Assembly (NCBI RefSeq): GCF_020497125.1
Contig: NC_059075.1
Location: 63,507,321-63,571,320 of the forward strand
Source of the DNA: Mauremys mutica
Lineage: Eukaryota; Chordata; Testudines; Geoemydidae
Reading direction: 5' to 3'
DNA: 64,000 bases
Both the position numbers and the translations under genes were made by a program. This document shows positions 32,618 to 44,363 of this stretch, piece after piece. Every line of letters starts with the position of its first letter. Position 1 is the first letter of the stretch. The notes beneath the pieces were generated by a model, which was given only the letters and a program-made list of their open reading frames with translations, made no database searches and had not been told where the DNA came from.

Positions 32618-34030
32618 ATCATAAAATCGTAGGATGGGAAGGGACCTCGAGAGGTCATCTAGTCCAGTCCCCTGCACTCATGGTAGGACTAAGTATTATC
32701 TAGACCAGTGGTTCTCAACCAGGGGTTGGCCGTGAGCTGCTTTCAGGGGGCCACAGGGCCCCATGGCTGAAGCCCGGCGCCCCATGGCTGAAGCCCGGCA
32801 CCCCAAGCCCTGGCACCCCCATAGGACTGAAACCAGGAGTGGAACTGCAGGGTGTCCTGAGCCCCAGTGATCCCCCACCCGCCCAACTGGGGCTAAAGTT
32901 CCGAGCCCGGCACCCCCCATTGTGCTGAAGCCAGAAATGCGGGGCTGAAGCCCTGAGCCCTGGTGCCCTTGTAAGCCTAAAGCCCAGAGCCCCAGCGCCC
33001 TGCAGGGCAGAAGCCTTAGCTCCCCCTAGCCCTGGCACCCTGTGAGGCTGGAGCCCTGAGCGCCCCTCCACCCCCAGCACCCTGAGGGACTGAAGCTCTC
33101 AGCTCCTCCCCACAGCCCTGTCACCTCCCACCCGGTGGCTGAAGTCTGGAGCTCTGAGGCCTCCCTCCCCCTTTGGCTGAAGCCATGAGTCCTAAGGTCG
33201 TCCCCCTCCCTGCCCTGAAATTTTTATAGTGGGGGGGCCCTGGGGCTCAGTAAGAAAGGGTTGAGAACCCCTGATCTAGACCATTGCACAACCTCCTTAG
33301 GCAATTTATTCCAGTAGTTAACCACCCTGACAGCTAGGAAGTTTTTCGTAATGTCCAACCAAACTGTCCCTGCTGCAATTTAAGCCCATTGTTTCTTGTC
33401 CTCAGAAGTTAAGGAGAACAATTTATCTCCGTCCTCCTTGTAACAACCTTTTATGTGCTTGAAAACTATTATGTCCCCTCTTAGTTTTCTGTTCTCCAGA
33501 CTAAACAAACCCAATTTTTTCAATATTCCCTCATAGGTCATGTTTTCTAGGCCTTTAATAATTTTTGTTGCTCTTCTCTGGACTTTCTCCAATTTGTCCA
33601 CATCTTTCCTGAAATGTGAAACCCGGAACTGAACACACTGTTCCAGGTGAGGCCTGAGTAAAGCGGAAGAATTACTTCTTGTGTCTTGCTTACAACACTC
33701 CTGCTAATACATCCCAGAATGATGTTTGCTTTTTTTGCCACAGTGTTACACTCTTGACTCATATTTAGCTTGTGATTCACTATGAGCCCCTGATCCCTTT
33801 CTGCAGTACTCCTTCCTAGGCAGTCATTTCCCATCTTGTATGTGTGCAACTGAAGGTTCCTTCCTAAGTGGAGTACTTTGCATTTGCCCTTATTGAATTT
33901 CATCCTATTAACTTCAGACCATTTCTCCAGTTTGTCCAGATCATTTTTAATATTAATCCTATCTTCCAAAGCACCTGCAATCCCTTCCGGTATCGTCCAT
34001 AAACTTTATAAGTGTACTCTCTATGCCTTT
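32618..34030 (-). mobile_element. CR1 LINE, minus strand, interrupted by a hAT
   Basis: Read on the minus strand, the C-terminal reverse transcriptase region appears in order: LEKWSEVNRMKFNKGKCKVL, then KKANIILGCISRSVVSKTQE, VILPLYSGL, EKVQRRATKIIKGLENM and LGLFSLENRKLRGD. Frameshifts and stops break it. The 3' end is at the low coordinate (GACCTCGAGAGGTCATCTAG), matching the SINE tail in inverse. A hAT at 32706-33273 splits the 3' untranslated part. The 5' end is truncated near 34030. Confidence 0.9.
32706..33273. mobile_element. hAT element nested in CR1, perfect 8-bp TSD
   Basis: Flanked by ATCTAGAC at 32698-32705 and 33274-33281. Termini CAGTGGTTCTCAACC and GGTTGAGAACCCCTG. The interior is a degenerate tandem array of about 20-30 base units around GGCTGAAGCCCGGCACCCC. 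Confidence 0.92.
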
Positions 34031-35177
34031 ATTTGGGGTTAAGTGGTGAGGTGGAGCAAGAGCTGGGTCAGCTGGCCGCATGCCATTATTTTTCAGGGTG
34101 TTTGCACTATCAGAGCAGTGTCGATGGGGAGGAATGCACCAGAGAATCTGACTCTTAATCTTTTTCTGTTTGAATTGAGCACTTGATATAGATAGACAGC
34201 AAACAAAGAATCCAAGATGCCTTTTTACAACGTCACTATTCAGAATAGAGCCGCACTTTAATTATTGTTAGGGGAAAGATTTAAATATGAAGGAATTTAG
34301 AACTGATGGGGTGTTGTCTAGGTTATAGACCCCAGATCTGACCCTTGGCAGAGCTGCTGTAATGTAGTGCTCTTAATATATTCTCATATTAGACTCCCAA
34401 CCCTAATTATATTAGGAACTATCTGTGGGCTCATTGAAACTTTGCCCTTAGTTGCAAATGGAATGGGAGATGGAGTCAGTTCAACATGCCTTCCCACAGA
34501 TAGGGAAATTAAGCCATTAAGAGTCCACTTACTCTTTCTCCTGAGTGGCTGGGTGTTGAAGGCAGCTACCATTCTGCTTCTAAAGAGGAGAAAGCCCAGT
34601 CAAAGGTTTCTACTGAAGATCTGTAAACAAAGTAGGGCATTTTGGCAGCTGAGGAAGTGTGGAGGCAGTACAAGCAAAAGGTCTTCTACATCTGCCCTTT
34701 TCTCTAAAATGTGTTTTAAGTGACCTTTGCTTCTACTTTAAAAGTTAAAATTTGATGAGATATGTCTCATTTGTCAATGTTGTTGTTTTTCCCCCCTTAA
34801 AATTGACCTTTCCAACAATTACACTGGGCGGGAAGGAGCTTCTTTTCTGTGTGCCTTGCTGTGAACACTGACTTCTGTTTCCTCTCATCTTTATAACAAT
34901 ACAATAAGAAACATTCTCTTGCTTAGAACTGTTATCAGTGTAGTTGGCTTTACAGCTAGGATGCTTTTGCATAAGCATTGATAAATACAACCCACTATGT
35001 CCTCTTTATCTCCACTGATGAAAGCTTGCCACATGAATTCAGCATTGGCTAGGGAAATAAAGTACTCTTCATTCTTCTAAAACAATATTACAAATAAAGG
35101 AGAGTTTAAAATGTACTATAAAGTGCCCTTGTGTAGTCACTGAATGTACCTGATACCCAGGGTTAAATAGATATTAG
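34031..35177. other. STARD9 intron 3, no recognisable feature
   Basis: No repeat ends or coding motifs recognised. Confidence 0.4.
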
Positions 35178-35380
35178 CAGGGCCGTCCCTAGCCATTTCG
35201 GTGCCCTATGCAGCCCCTCTCCCGCGGGCTAAGGCATAGGGCTGGTCACCGGAGCTGATGCTGCCACGTATGCAGCACGCAGCTGCCTAGGGCACCATGC
35301 AATTTGGGGCAATTTGGTTCCCCAAATTTCATGGTGCCCTACGCAGCGGCGTATGCTGCATATGCCTAAAGATGGCTCTG
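35178..35380. mobile_element. hAT MITE
   Basis: Begins CAGGGCCGTCCCTAG and ends CCTAAAGATGGCTCTG. The flanks GATATTAG (35170-35177) and GATATTGG (35381-35388) agree at 7 of 8 positions. Confidence 0.85.
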
Positions 35381-35388
35381 GATATTGG

Positions 35389-36263
35389 GTGCTGCTCCAT
35401 GTACCTGTTATATCACTTGCAAGCCAGTGGAATGCCTGGCTTTTAAAAAACACTGTATTCAGCAGCAAGGAAATGCAAAATGAACGGGTTTAAAGATGGG
35501 TTGGTGCTCTGAGGGACTTGGGACAGTGAGTGAATTTCTGTCACTAATTTCCCCAACAGTTTTAGGATTTTTATAGCACATGTAATATATAGTTCATAAG
35601 CAGGTGCTGGAGAAATGTGCTTGCTTTTGTGAGTTTCAGACCCCTAATATTGTTGAATGAAGTTCTTTGTATTTAATTCCATGTTTTAAATCAATACTCT
35701 ATCACTGAGTACATACAGATTCAGTTTCCTAGCAGCTTCCTTATTTTAGTGATATTATCAGCTACTAAAGGAATTAAATAACATTGCCATACAGTAAAGC
35801 TTTCTTTTATAAGTTTGCTTGCAGTCACTGTATTTCCTTACAGTGAAGTCTTGTTGTGCCAACTGTTATCTCAGGAGCTCGGCTTATTAGCTGAACGATG
35901 AAAATACTCTATCTTCAGGCATCTTTCCTGAGAATACTGTCTCTAAAAAAGCAGTGTCCTTTCTTGTCTTCCGGATTAGATGTCAAAACAAGTTCCTAAC
36001 TGCTTCTAGTCATTATAGAGATCCAATGGCAATGATTAGAGTAGGGGTATACATCCCTGTATCTAGGCCAAATTCCAACTCTTTCCATTTATAATCTACC
36101 TCTGTAAATTTCTCCTGCAGTTACCCTTGTATGCAGTATTCATTTCAGGTTCTGTAGTATTAAACAGTTGCTGTGTTGTGCTCCAGAGATGGCTACACTT
36201 CATAGTATTATTATATTATCCCTGTATCCCTTACTTACTTCAAAGGTGGTTTTGAGAGACTTA
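35389..36263. other. STARD9 intron 3, no recognisable feature
   Basis: AT-rich and unassigned. Confidence 0.4.
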
Positions 36264-36498
36264 AGATGTGTCTACACTTCCATCTGGGGTGTGTGATTCC
36301 TAGCGTGTGGAGACATACTCATGCTAGCTTTCATGGAGCTAGTGTGCTAAAAATAGAATGCAGCTGCAGTAGCGTGAGCTGTGGGAGGGGCTAGCTGCCC
36401 CAAGTGCATTCCCATCAGAGATGCTAGGTATGAATTTAAGGTGACTAGCCCCTCTTGCTGCTTGTGCTGCCACAGCCAAAGCCACATTCTATTTTAAG

Positions 36499-36822
36499 GT
36501 GCCAGAATGGTAGCCGTGTTAGCCTGTATCAGCAAAAACAACAAAGAGTCCTTGTGGCAGCTTAGAGACTAACAAATTTATTTGGGCATAAGCTTTCGTG
36601 GGCTAGAACCCACTTCATCAGATGCATGGAGTGGAAAATACAGTAGCAGGTATAAATACACAGCACATGAAAAGATGGGAGTTGCCTTACCAAGTGGGAG
36701 GTCAGTCTAATGAGACAATTCAATTAACAGTAGGATACCAAGAGAGGAAAAATCACTTTTGTAGTGGGAATGAGAGTGGCCCATTTTAAACAGTTGACAA
36801 AAAGATGTGAGTAACTTGCTTA
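36499..36822 (-). mobile_element. Penelope-like element 3' fragment
   Basis: Flanks CTATTTTAAG (36489-36498) and CTATTTTTAG (36823-36832) agree at 9 of 10 positions. The text (AGCAAAAACAACAAAGAGTC, TAAGCTTTCGTGGGCTAGA, CCACTTCATCAGATGCATGG) matches the copy at 62281-62920 in the same orientation; that copy carries the coding part. Confidence 0.8.
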
Positions 36823-37451
36823 CTATTTTTAGCACGCTAGCACAAGGTTGGTCAAACTACGGCCCTCAGCTCACACCAAGGAGTGGGGTCAGGGGCTTGC
36901 CCCACTCTGCGCGGCTCCCAGGAAGCAGCCGGCATGACCCCCCTCCGGTTCCTATGTAGTACGCGGAGGTGTGGCCAGGCAGCTCTGTGCACTGCCCTGC
37001 CCAGGTGCCGCCCCTGCGGCTCCCAACCAATGGGAGCTATGGGGGCAGTGCCTGCGGACAGGGCAGTGCGCGCAGAGCTGCCTGGCTGCGCCTCTGTGTA
37101 GGAGCCAGAGTGGGGACATGCTTCCAGGAGTTGCTTGAGAATATGCGCTGCTGAGAGCCTGCCCCACTGCGACCCAATCCCTTGCCCCAGCCCTGATCCC
37201 CCCCCAGCTCTCCAAACCCCTTGATCCCAGTCTGTAGCCCCCTCTTGTACCCCAAACCTCTTATCCCTGGCCCCATCCCAGAACCTGCACCCCCAGGCAA
37301 AGCCCTCACCCCCTGCCATACTCCAACAGCCTGCCCCATCCCAATGTCCCTCCTGCCCTCTGAGCCCCTCGATCCTGGCCCAGAGCACCCTTCTGCACCC
37401 CAAATCCTTCATCTCCAGCCCCACACCAGAGCCCACACCCCCAGCTGGAAC

Positions 37452-37454
<3 letters not shown>

Positions 37455-37491
<37 letters not shown>
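37455..37491. repeat. (CA)n microsatellite inside a hAT
   Basis: About 18 CA units within the element's own degenerate repeat. Confidence 0.95.
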
Positions 37492-37492
<1 letters not shown>

Positions 37493-37589
37493 AGCTCCCT
37501 GCCCCAGCCCTGATCCCCCTCCCACCTTCCGAACCCCTCGGTCCCAGCCTGGAGCACTCTCCTGAACCCCAAAGCCCTCATCCCCAGCC

Positions 37590-37771
37590 CAGGGCCAGCT
37601 CCAGGTTTTTTGCCGCCCCAAGCAAAAAAAAAAAGGGGGGGGCAGAGTGCCACCGCTGAAGCAGGAAAAAAAAAAAAGCCGGAGTGAGTGCTGCCCCTTG
37701 AAAAGGGTTGCCTCTTGAAAAGGGCCGCCCCAAGCAGATGCTTGGAACGTTGGTGCCTAGAGCCAGCCCTG
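37590..37771. mobile_element. hAT MITE nested inside another hAT
   Basis: Termini CAGGGCCAGCTCCAGG and CCTAGAGCCAGCCCTG form an inverted pair. The flanks CCCCAGCC (37582-37589) and CCCCATCC (37772-37779) agree at 7 of 8 positions. The interior has poly-A and poly-G runs and GCCGCCCCAAGCA text shared with similar MITEs. Confidence 0.85.
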
Positions 37772-38269
37772 CCCCATCCCAGAGCCCGCACCCTCAGCCA
37801 GAGCCCTCTTCCATGCCCCAACCCCCTGCCCCAGCCTGCAGCCCCCTTCCTCACCCTGAACTCCTCATTTCTGGCCCCACCCCAGAGCCTGCACCCCCAG
37901 CCGGAGCCCTCACCCCCTCCTAAACCCCTACCCCGAATTTCATGAGCATTCATGGCCCACCATACAATTTTCATACCCTGATGTGGCCCTCAGGCCAAAA
38001 AGTTTGCCCACCCCTGTGCTAGCTCGATGAAAGCTATCTCGGGTGTCTCCTCAAGCTAGGAATCGCCCCCCCACCCCCAACTCCAAGTGTAGACACACCC
38101 TTAATTAGATAATGCTCATGTAAAGTGCTGTAAAAACCTTGGATGACAGTTGCTAAGAAGTGTAAACTTGTTATTTGAAAAACACTCTCAGCTGGGTTCC
38201 TTTCCTGACTTGCATTTGTTACCACCTGAGCTGGAACTAACCAGGATTGTACCAGGGGGAAGGATGGGG

Positions 38270-38853
38270 CCAGACTAAGACGGAGTCTAGTCTGTGAAAG
38301 AAGCTTATTGGAACATCTCTGAGGGCGAGATTTACCTGTATTCAGTTTCTTAAATGTATTAGGCTTAGACTTGCATGTTTTTGCTTTATTTTGCTTGGCG
38401 ACTTACTTTGTTCTGTCAATTATTACTTGAAACCACTTAAATCCTACTTTTTATACTTAATAAAATCACTTTTGTTTATTAATTAACCCAGAGTAAGTGA
38501 TTAATACCTGGGGGAGCAAATAGCTGTTCATCTCTCTCTATCAGTGTTATAGAGGGTGGACAATTTATGAGTTTACCCCATATAAGCTTTATACAGAGTA
38601 AAACAGATTTATTTGGGGTTGGGATCCCATTGGGAACTGGGTGTCTGGGTGCTGGAGATAGGTGACTTGCTGAGCAGTTTTTGGTTAAAGTCTGCAACTT
38701 TGTGGACGTGGACCAGACCTGGGTCTGTGTTGCAGCAGACTAGCGTCCTAGCTAGTCCTAAGTCCTAAGATGACAGGGAAAACAGGCTCAGAGGTAGTTT
38801 CAGCACATCAGGTAACAATCCCAAGGGGGTCTTTGTGACCGAACCCGTCACAA
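38270..38853 (+). mobile_element. Probable LTR, boundaries uncertain
   Basis: Resembles a dispersed turtle LTR-like repeat, with a poly(A) signal AATAAA near 38459 and the end GAACCCGTCACA. No matching flank duplication was found, and the left edge could be as far as about 38160. The class is inferred. Confidence 0.4.
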
Positions 38854-41298
38854 TGGGGAAAGACTAAACTATAATTTCTTCAGTAATTGGGCATCACTTG
38901 TGGCTTTGATAGTAATATTTTGAACTCTGTAGCTCGCTCCTCCTTTAGGAGGAAATCAAAGTGCTTTACAAAAAATAAGCTTCACAAAAGTCTTTTGAGG
39001 TATATCAATACGGTGTTACCTTTACAGATGGTTTAACAATAAAAAATGATCTGCAATTTTGGTTGCTTCAGTTTTTGGGTGGCCAATTTGAGGCCTGATT
39101 TTTTTCAGAGGTGCTGAGTGCCTGCAGCCACCATTGACTTCGGTTTGAGTTGAAGGTTTCCGGCTGCTTTTACAGGTGGTTAAGGCACAGGTTCAATTCT
39201 TGTTGCTGCCTTAGACGTTGCGAAGAAGAGTCAGAATGCCTGGAAAAGCAGGAGCCATGGTGACTACTACTTCTAGGGACTGTTCCTGTGTAAGAGGAGG
39301 AGAAGACCCAAGAACTATCCTCTGAGATGAGCCATCAGTGGGGAGCAGGAAAGGAGACATCCCTATGCCCATTATGCTGGAGGGTATCTGGAGAAAAGGA
39401 CCAGGTGTCTGGGCAGCATGTCCAGAGAAGAGTCTGTCAATAGCGTGTCTGGGAGTGAACCTCCCCACCCAGGGCCACAGACTTAGTGGGTCTTGCCCTG
39501 GTATGCTAAAAATAGCTGTGTAGATACTGCTTTGATGTTGCAACTAAGGTTGGAGGTCAGGCTCTTAAATCTGGGGGCTGTGTAGCTTGCTCCCACATTT
39601 AGTGTAGACATACTCTAAAGGTCAGGGAAGCATGTACAGGGGGAGAGGAGGACCAGAAATGAAAAATAAAGGGAAACCCATTTTTCTTTTTCAAAAAATG
39701 TGATAAAAACAGCTAAAATACTGCATACTTTCCTCATCTTACATTGCCATATAAACAACTGCTGTAGCTTTCACAGGGATATTGTGCAGTTGTAAGTGGG
39801 AGATGTCTTTTGAGATGTGGTTATACTATGGAAAAAGTTTGAGAACCCCTTTTCTAACCACTATACCACATTCCTTCTCCTTCTACACCTATTCTGATAT
39901 TGCTTACCTGGGGCAAACCATGTTCTCTCTTCTCTTTGGGCTCAGTAAGCCTTGATAGCTGCAGACCTAGTGTGATTGCATGTGGGAGGAGCCTACACAG
40001 AGGCTCGGCACCCCTGGGTAGAGAAGCACAGTTCCACAAGGTCTCCCTACATTCCCATGTGAAGGAGTTCTTTGGGAATAGTCCAAGGATGATGATCCCT
40101 GACTATGTGGATCCAACAGCCAAAGCCCATCCCAGCATAGGGGAAAGTAACAGCTGAAACAGCTACTGCCCATTCTTTGTCAACCTCTGTGAACTTCCCA
40201 AGCACGCAACTTGAATAAACAGGTTGTGGATTGCATTCAGGCTTTGACTATTGGAGTGAGAGAGGAAATAAGCTAACTGACAGAGAACTCTCTAAAGAGA
40301 GATAACCTCTCATCCTTGCACCCCATTCCAAACAAGGAGGGGGTGAGGTTTTTAGGCTCTTCTGTGGTGGATAACACCAAAAATTCAGCCATCATTGGTC
40401 ACTGTGTAATGATTAGGATTGTCACTTAACAGGAACAAATCATGTACTGTACCTTCCATATTCTAATGAAAACACATGCAACCTTATGTAGTAATAACTT
40501 ACTGTTTACTTTCTGATGTCTTTGTAACGGAGTCTGACAAGTATTATGGACAAATGCTGATAGTCCCTCTTTGTCTGATACTTTACACAAGCAAGTTCAG
40601 GCTTGCTGCTTAATTTGTATTGTTTAGCAATGGGTACTTCCAGACCTAAATTTTAAATATTTGTTTACAAGACACCTTTTTAACTGTGGTATTTAAATTG
40701 TAATGGATGTCTATGCTAGTAGAGAGAACAGTGCTTAAGTCTCATGGCTTTCATTTAAAGCTCTAGCAATGAGGAATAATGAATGTTTCCTCAAATGCAT
40801 CATAGCTCAGTGAGGGCAGGGAAAACACTTAACAGTTGGGTAACTTCTGTAAATGCCTATTTATGCACTGACTGCAGAAAATGACATCCTGCTTGGTCAT
40901 ATGCCAGGCCATTTTTTTTTGGTTTAAAGAAACAACAGGATTATACTAAAGACATGTTGTAGATGTGCAAGGGGATAAGAAGCAGTTCCTGTGAGGTATT
41001 CCTGGGAATTGGGAAGCTCTAGATCCTGAGACAGAGGCTGCCTATGGGCAAAGACCAAGTAGGATCCCAACTAGGATGGGATGAAAGTCAGGTTACTATA
41101 GTCATTGTTATATCAAAAATTGACGATCAGGGCACCATTATTAACAGTGTTGGGGGGTATGGAGCAATGTGTTCTTCTCTCAAGAGAACAAGATTTAATT
41201 TTTTTTTATGGCTCACTGTCCAATTATCTATAACCATAATAGGAGAATAGAGCCACCTTCTTAGAAAGACAAGTAAGAGGAATAAGTTGGAAGCAAGG
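38854..41298. other. STARD9 intron 3, mostly unassigned
   Basis: 38930-39170 reads like an old L2/CR1 end (AAAGTGCTTTACAAAAAATA ... GAGGCCTGATTTTTTTCAGA). 39600-39616 has AGTGTAGACATACTCTAAAG, a lone Harbinger-like right end. No exon is recognised. Confidence 0.4.
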
Positions 41299-41943
41299 TG
41301 TAGCAGGGTGATTACCCCGCTCCTGCCTTGAAGGGCTTAAAACAGCCCTGGGCGAGGGCTGGGGCAGGGGAAAAGCTGGGCTGATTGGCAGAGCAGCCAC
41401 AGCTGGGCCATGCCCCAATCAGGCCACAGCTGGCCTGTATAAAAAGGCTGTGAGCCAGAGGCCCAAGAGGAGTCTCTCTCCAGGCTGGGAGAGAGCAGGG
41501 CCTGGCTGCCTGCAGAAAGGGTACTGGAAGTGAAGCAGGGCTGGGGAGAGCCAGAGGAGCAAAGGAGCTCCAGGCTGGCAACTCCCCAGGCTGCAGGGCC
41601 TGGTCCAAGGCTCATAGAGGTACTGGGAGGCAGAGGAAGGCAGGAGGTCCGAACCCCCTTGCCTGTGATGAGTGGCTTATACTGCAGTCTGCCCAGGGAG
41701 CGGGGGCTAGTTGGTGACCGGCAGTAGCCTATGACTGAGGTGAGCTGGGGATAGGGGGTGGGGGTTCCCTGGGGAGGGAAGACCCTAAGAGTGAGGGGAT
41801 AACAGGGCACTGGAGTCCAGGGAGGGACGTGGAGACCAAGCAGCAGCGGGACACCAGCCTGCAGAGGGCACTCCTGGGTCAAAGAGCTAATTCCCAGGAC
41901 GACCAACAGGAGGCGCCGCAGCAGTGAGTCCCGCACCTTTACA
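41299..41943 (+). mobile_element. Solo LTR, TG...CA with perfect 5-bp TSD
   Basis: Starts TGTAGCAGGGTG and ends CACCTTTACA, flanked by CAAGG at 41294-41298 and 41944-41948. A TATAAAAA box at 41438-41445 lies about 140 bases in. 645 bases, GC-rich, no internal viral sequence nearby. Open frames on both strands inside are unremarkable. Confidence 0.85.
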
Positions 41944-41948
41944 CAAGG

Positions 41949-42454
41949 ATATTGTACCTGCCTAAATTGGAGGTTATTTAAAGACAAAAGGCAGATTTGG
42001 GGGTATCATTACCTTATCAATATTCCTGGAGAAGTGAGAGATGGAGCGCTGTTCCTGAAAATCCTAATGCGTAAAGGAATTGAATGACTTGTTTGTTATC
42101 AGGCAAGACAAGTTTTGAGTTTCCTGGGTGGTATTTCTTGTATTTTCTTCTAAAACTTGTGTGTCTTACATCTTTTACCATGTTTGAAAGTAGAAAGATA
42201 CATTTACAATATGTCGCCAATAAATGTAATTCTCTGGGTTAGTCATTGCAAGTAGAGAAATATTTGAACAGATATTTGTGTGTGAATATTTTAAACCATT
42301 TTAAAAATGACGAGCTTGCTGTGACCTGATAAAAAAATCTATATTCCCTACTTAAAAATCTTCCAGGGTCGTAGAGCAAAACCAAGATTTTTTTTTTTTT
42401 GTTAAAAGGAAGTTGTTTGGATGACTAGCATCAGAGAGGAAGGATGATCTAGAG
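41949..42454. other. STARD9 intron 3, no recognisable feature
   Basis: AT-rich and unassigned. Confidence 0.4.
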
Positions 42455-43197
42455 CAGTGGTTCCCAAACTTTAACATCCTGTGAACCCCTTTAATTAAAA
42501 TGTCACGTTTGAAGAACCCCCTTCTAAAAATGAATATTTACAGGGATTTTTTCCTTTACCTCAGTATAAATTATAAAAGCAGTGATCTTGGAAATATAAA
42601 ATTTGTTTTATGATATGCTTATTACACACTATTTATTATTAATTACTATTTATCATTACAGTATTTTTATTACATTATGAAAATGGCAACATTCTTCCAA
42701 GATCTCACTTTTGTAGCTTCTATCACTTTGAATAAGCCTGTTATAAGACAAGGCTCCTATGTTTCATCAAGGAGTATTGGATGTGAAACGGCATGAAGGT
42801 ATTTAAGAAGCCAACTCAAAGAGTTCCTCCTACTCAAGCATTCAGGTCTTGAGCAGTCTAGGCAAACAACGAATGTTAAAGCAAAGCTTAAACTTGTTCT
42901 TCATAATAATTTAAAAAACAATACTAGCTGCCTATTTAATTTTAAAAACAGCAAAAAATATCCACCTCCCTTTCCATTTCTTATAAGGAGTCTTGAAGTT
43001 TAAATCTTCTCAGTGTGATAGATATGCTTGCTTTGATCTGTTTAGCTTTTGGAAGTCCAGGGGCTGCAGGCTGTTGGCCCCATGCTGCCCGGGGTCCCTA
43101 GGGACAGCTGTCCGCCATTAGGCAATTTTTTCCCAAGAACCCCGATAACATTTTGCGAACCCCCAGGGGTTCACAAACCCCAGTTTGGGAACCACTG
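42455..43197. mobile_element. hAT element, perfect 8-bp TSD
   Basis: Flanked by ATCTAGAG at 42447-42454 and 43198-43205. Termini CAGTGGTTCCCAAACT and AGTTTGGGAACCACTG are a perfect inverted pair. AT-rich interior without transposase. It lies at the 5' edge of a MIR. Confidence 0.93.
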
Positions 43198-43205
43198 ATC
43201 TAGAG

Positions 43206-43430
43206 AGGAATAGCGGCCTTGTGGTTAAGGTGCAGGTTCAGTTCTTGTCTCTGCCTTGGATTTCCTGTGTGACTTTGAACAAATCCAGTCACTGGGTCTC
43301 AGTTCTCTACCTATATAATGGAGATACGTTTTCCCCATCCTTTCTTGTCTTAGTTATATGGATAGGAATGGTCCCTTACTGTGTACTTGTATGGAATCTA
43401 CCACAGTAGGGCCCTAATTTTGTTTGGGCC
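43206..43430 (+). mobile_element. MIR SINE
   Basis: GCCTTGTGGTTAAGGTGCAG, TCTCTGCCTTGG, TGTGTGACTTTGAACAAATC and TCTCAGTTCTCTACCTATAT follow the MIR consensus in order. Confidence 0.75.
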
Positions 43431-43522
43431 TCCAAGGTACTATTGTAATAAGACCTTGGCTGCCTTTGAGTGAAGTGGAGGAGAGGAAATTGACAAAGCA
43501 CAAATTTAATATGATACTACTA

Positions 43523-43835
43523 CAGTAGAATCTCAGAGTTATGAACGCCTTGGGAATGGAGGTTGTTCCTAACTCTGAACAAAATGTCATGGTGGTTTTT
43601 TCAGAAGTTTACAACTGAACATTGATGGATTTAATACAGCTTTGAAACTTTACTATGCAGAAGAAAAATGCTGCTTTCCCTTAATTTTTTTAGTAGTTTA
43701 ACACAGTACTGTATTTGCTTTTTTTTTTTTTTTTTTTCCATTTTCTTTTGTCTCTGCTGCTGCCTGATTGTGTACTTCCAATTCCAAATGAGGTGTGTGG
43801 TTGACTGGTCTGTTCCTAACTCTGAGGTTCTACTG
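43523..43835. mobile_element. Tc1/mariner-type MITE
   Basis: Left end CAGTAGAATCTCAGAGTTAT and inverted right end CAGTAGAACCTCAGAGTTAG, each flanked by TA (43521-43522, 43836-43837). A long T-run lies inside. No transposase. Confidence 0.85.
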
Positions 43836-44363
43836 TATAATTTACAAATAATTGAATGATATTGTAGGTTTAAGGATCTTTTTCAAACGGATGATATTCT
43901 TTTGTAACTCAGAAGGTGTATGCCTATCTAAAAGACCAGTATTACTGTCAAAGTTCCTGAGATATGGACAGTCTATTATAATGTATCATGGGTGGGGGTG
44001 GGGGAGTATAGTCTGATAAGAGGCTATTCTTTTAGCATCTGAGAAATAGCAAGGATATAAAAGTAGTTGGACTACAAGGGCCAGTACTTGCCTCTGGTTT
44101 CTTAGCAGCAAAGTGCCTTTTTTCTGAAACCGATTCCTTCACACGAAGGAAAATGATGATGCAATCTCCTTCCCCCCCCTCACCTCCCCCAGGCCGCTGA
44201 AAGACGCATGTTGTTATCGTCATGAAAAAGGAGTTCCATTTTGTTCCTGTCCTTTCTTCTGTCCCTCTCTACTCCCTACCCAATTCTTTCCCTCCCTCCC
44301 TCCTTCCCCGTGAACCAGTGAGGATTTTACAGAAGGCACCTGTTGGTAGCCCATAGCTCATTT

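Larger units (their letters stand above)
36843..38016 (-). mobile_element. hAT element (CAGGGGTGGGCAAACT family), inverted
   Basis: The right end AGTTTGCCCACCCCTG is intact and the left end CAAGGTTGGTCAAACTAC is worn. The flanks CGCTAGCA and TGCTAGCT share GCTAGC. The C-rich interior is the complement of the G-rich interior of the copy at 25262 and contains a CA microsatellite and a nested hAT. Confidence 0.85.
36264..38100. mobile_element. Harbinger MITE host of a nested insertion stack
   Basis: Left end AGATGTGTCTACACTT and inverted right end GGGTGTGTCTACACTT, flanked by TTA at 36261-36263 and 38101-38103. It is interrupted by a Penelope-like insertion (36499-36822) and a hAT (36843-38016), the latter carrying a second hAT (37590-37771). 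Removing the inserts leaves a MITE of about 330 bases. Confidence 0.85.

Noticed and set aside
41337..41987. 216-codon minus-strand open frame
   Set aside because: It lies almost wholly within a solo LTR and shows no retroviral or other family motif.
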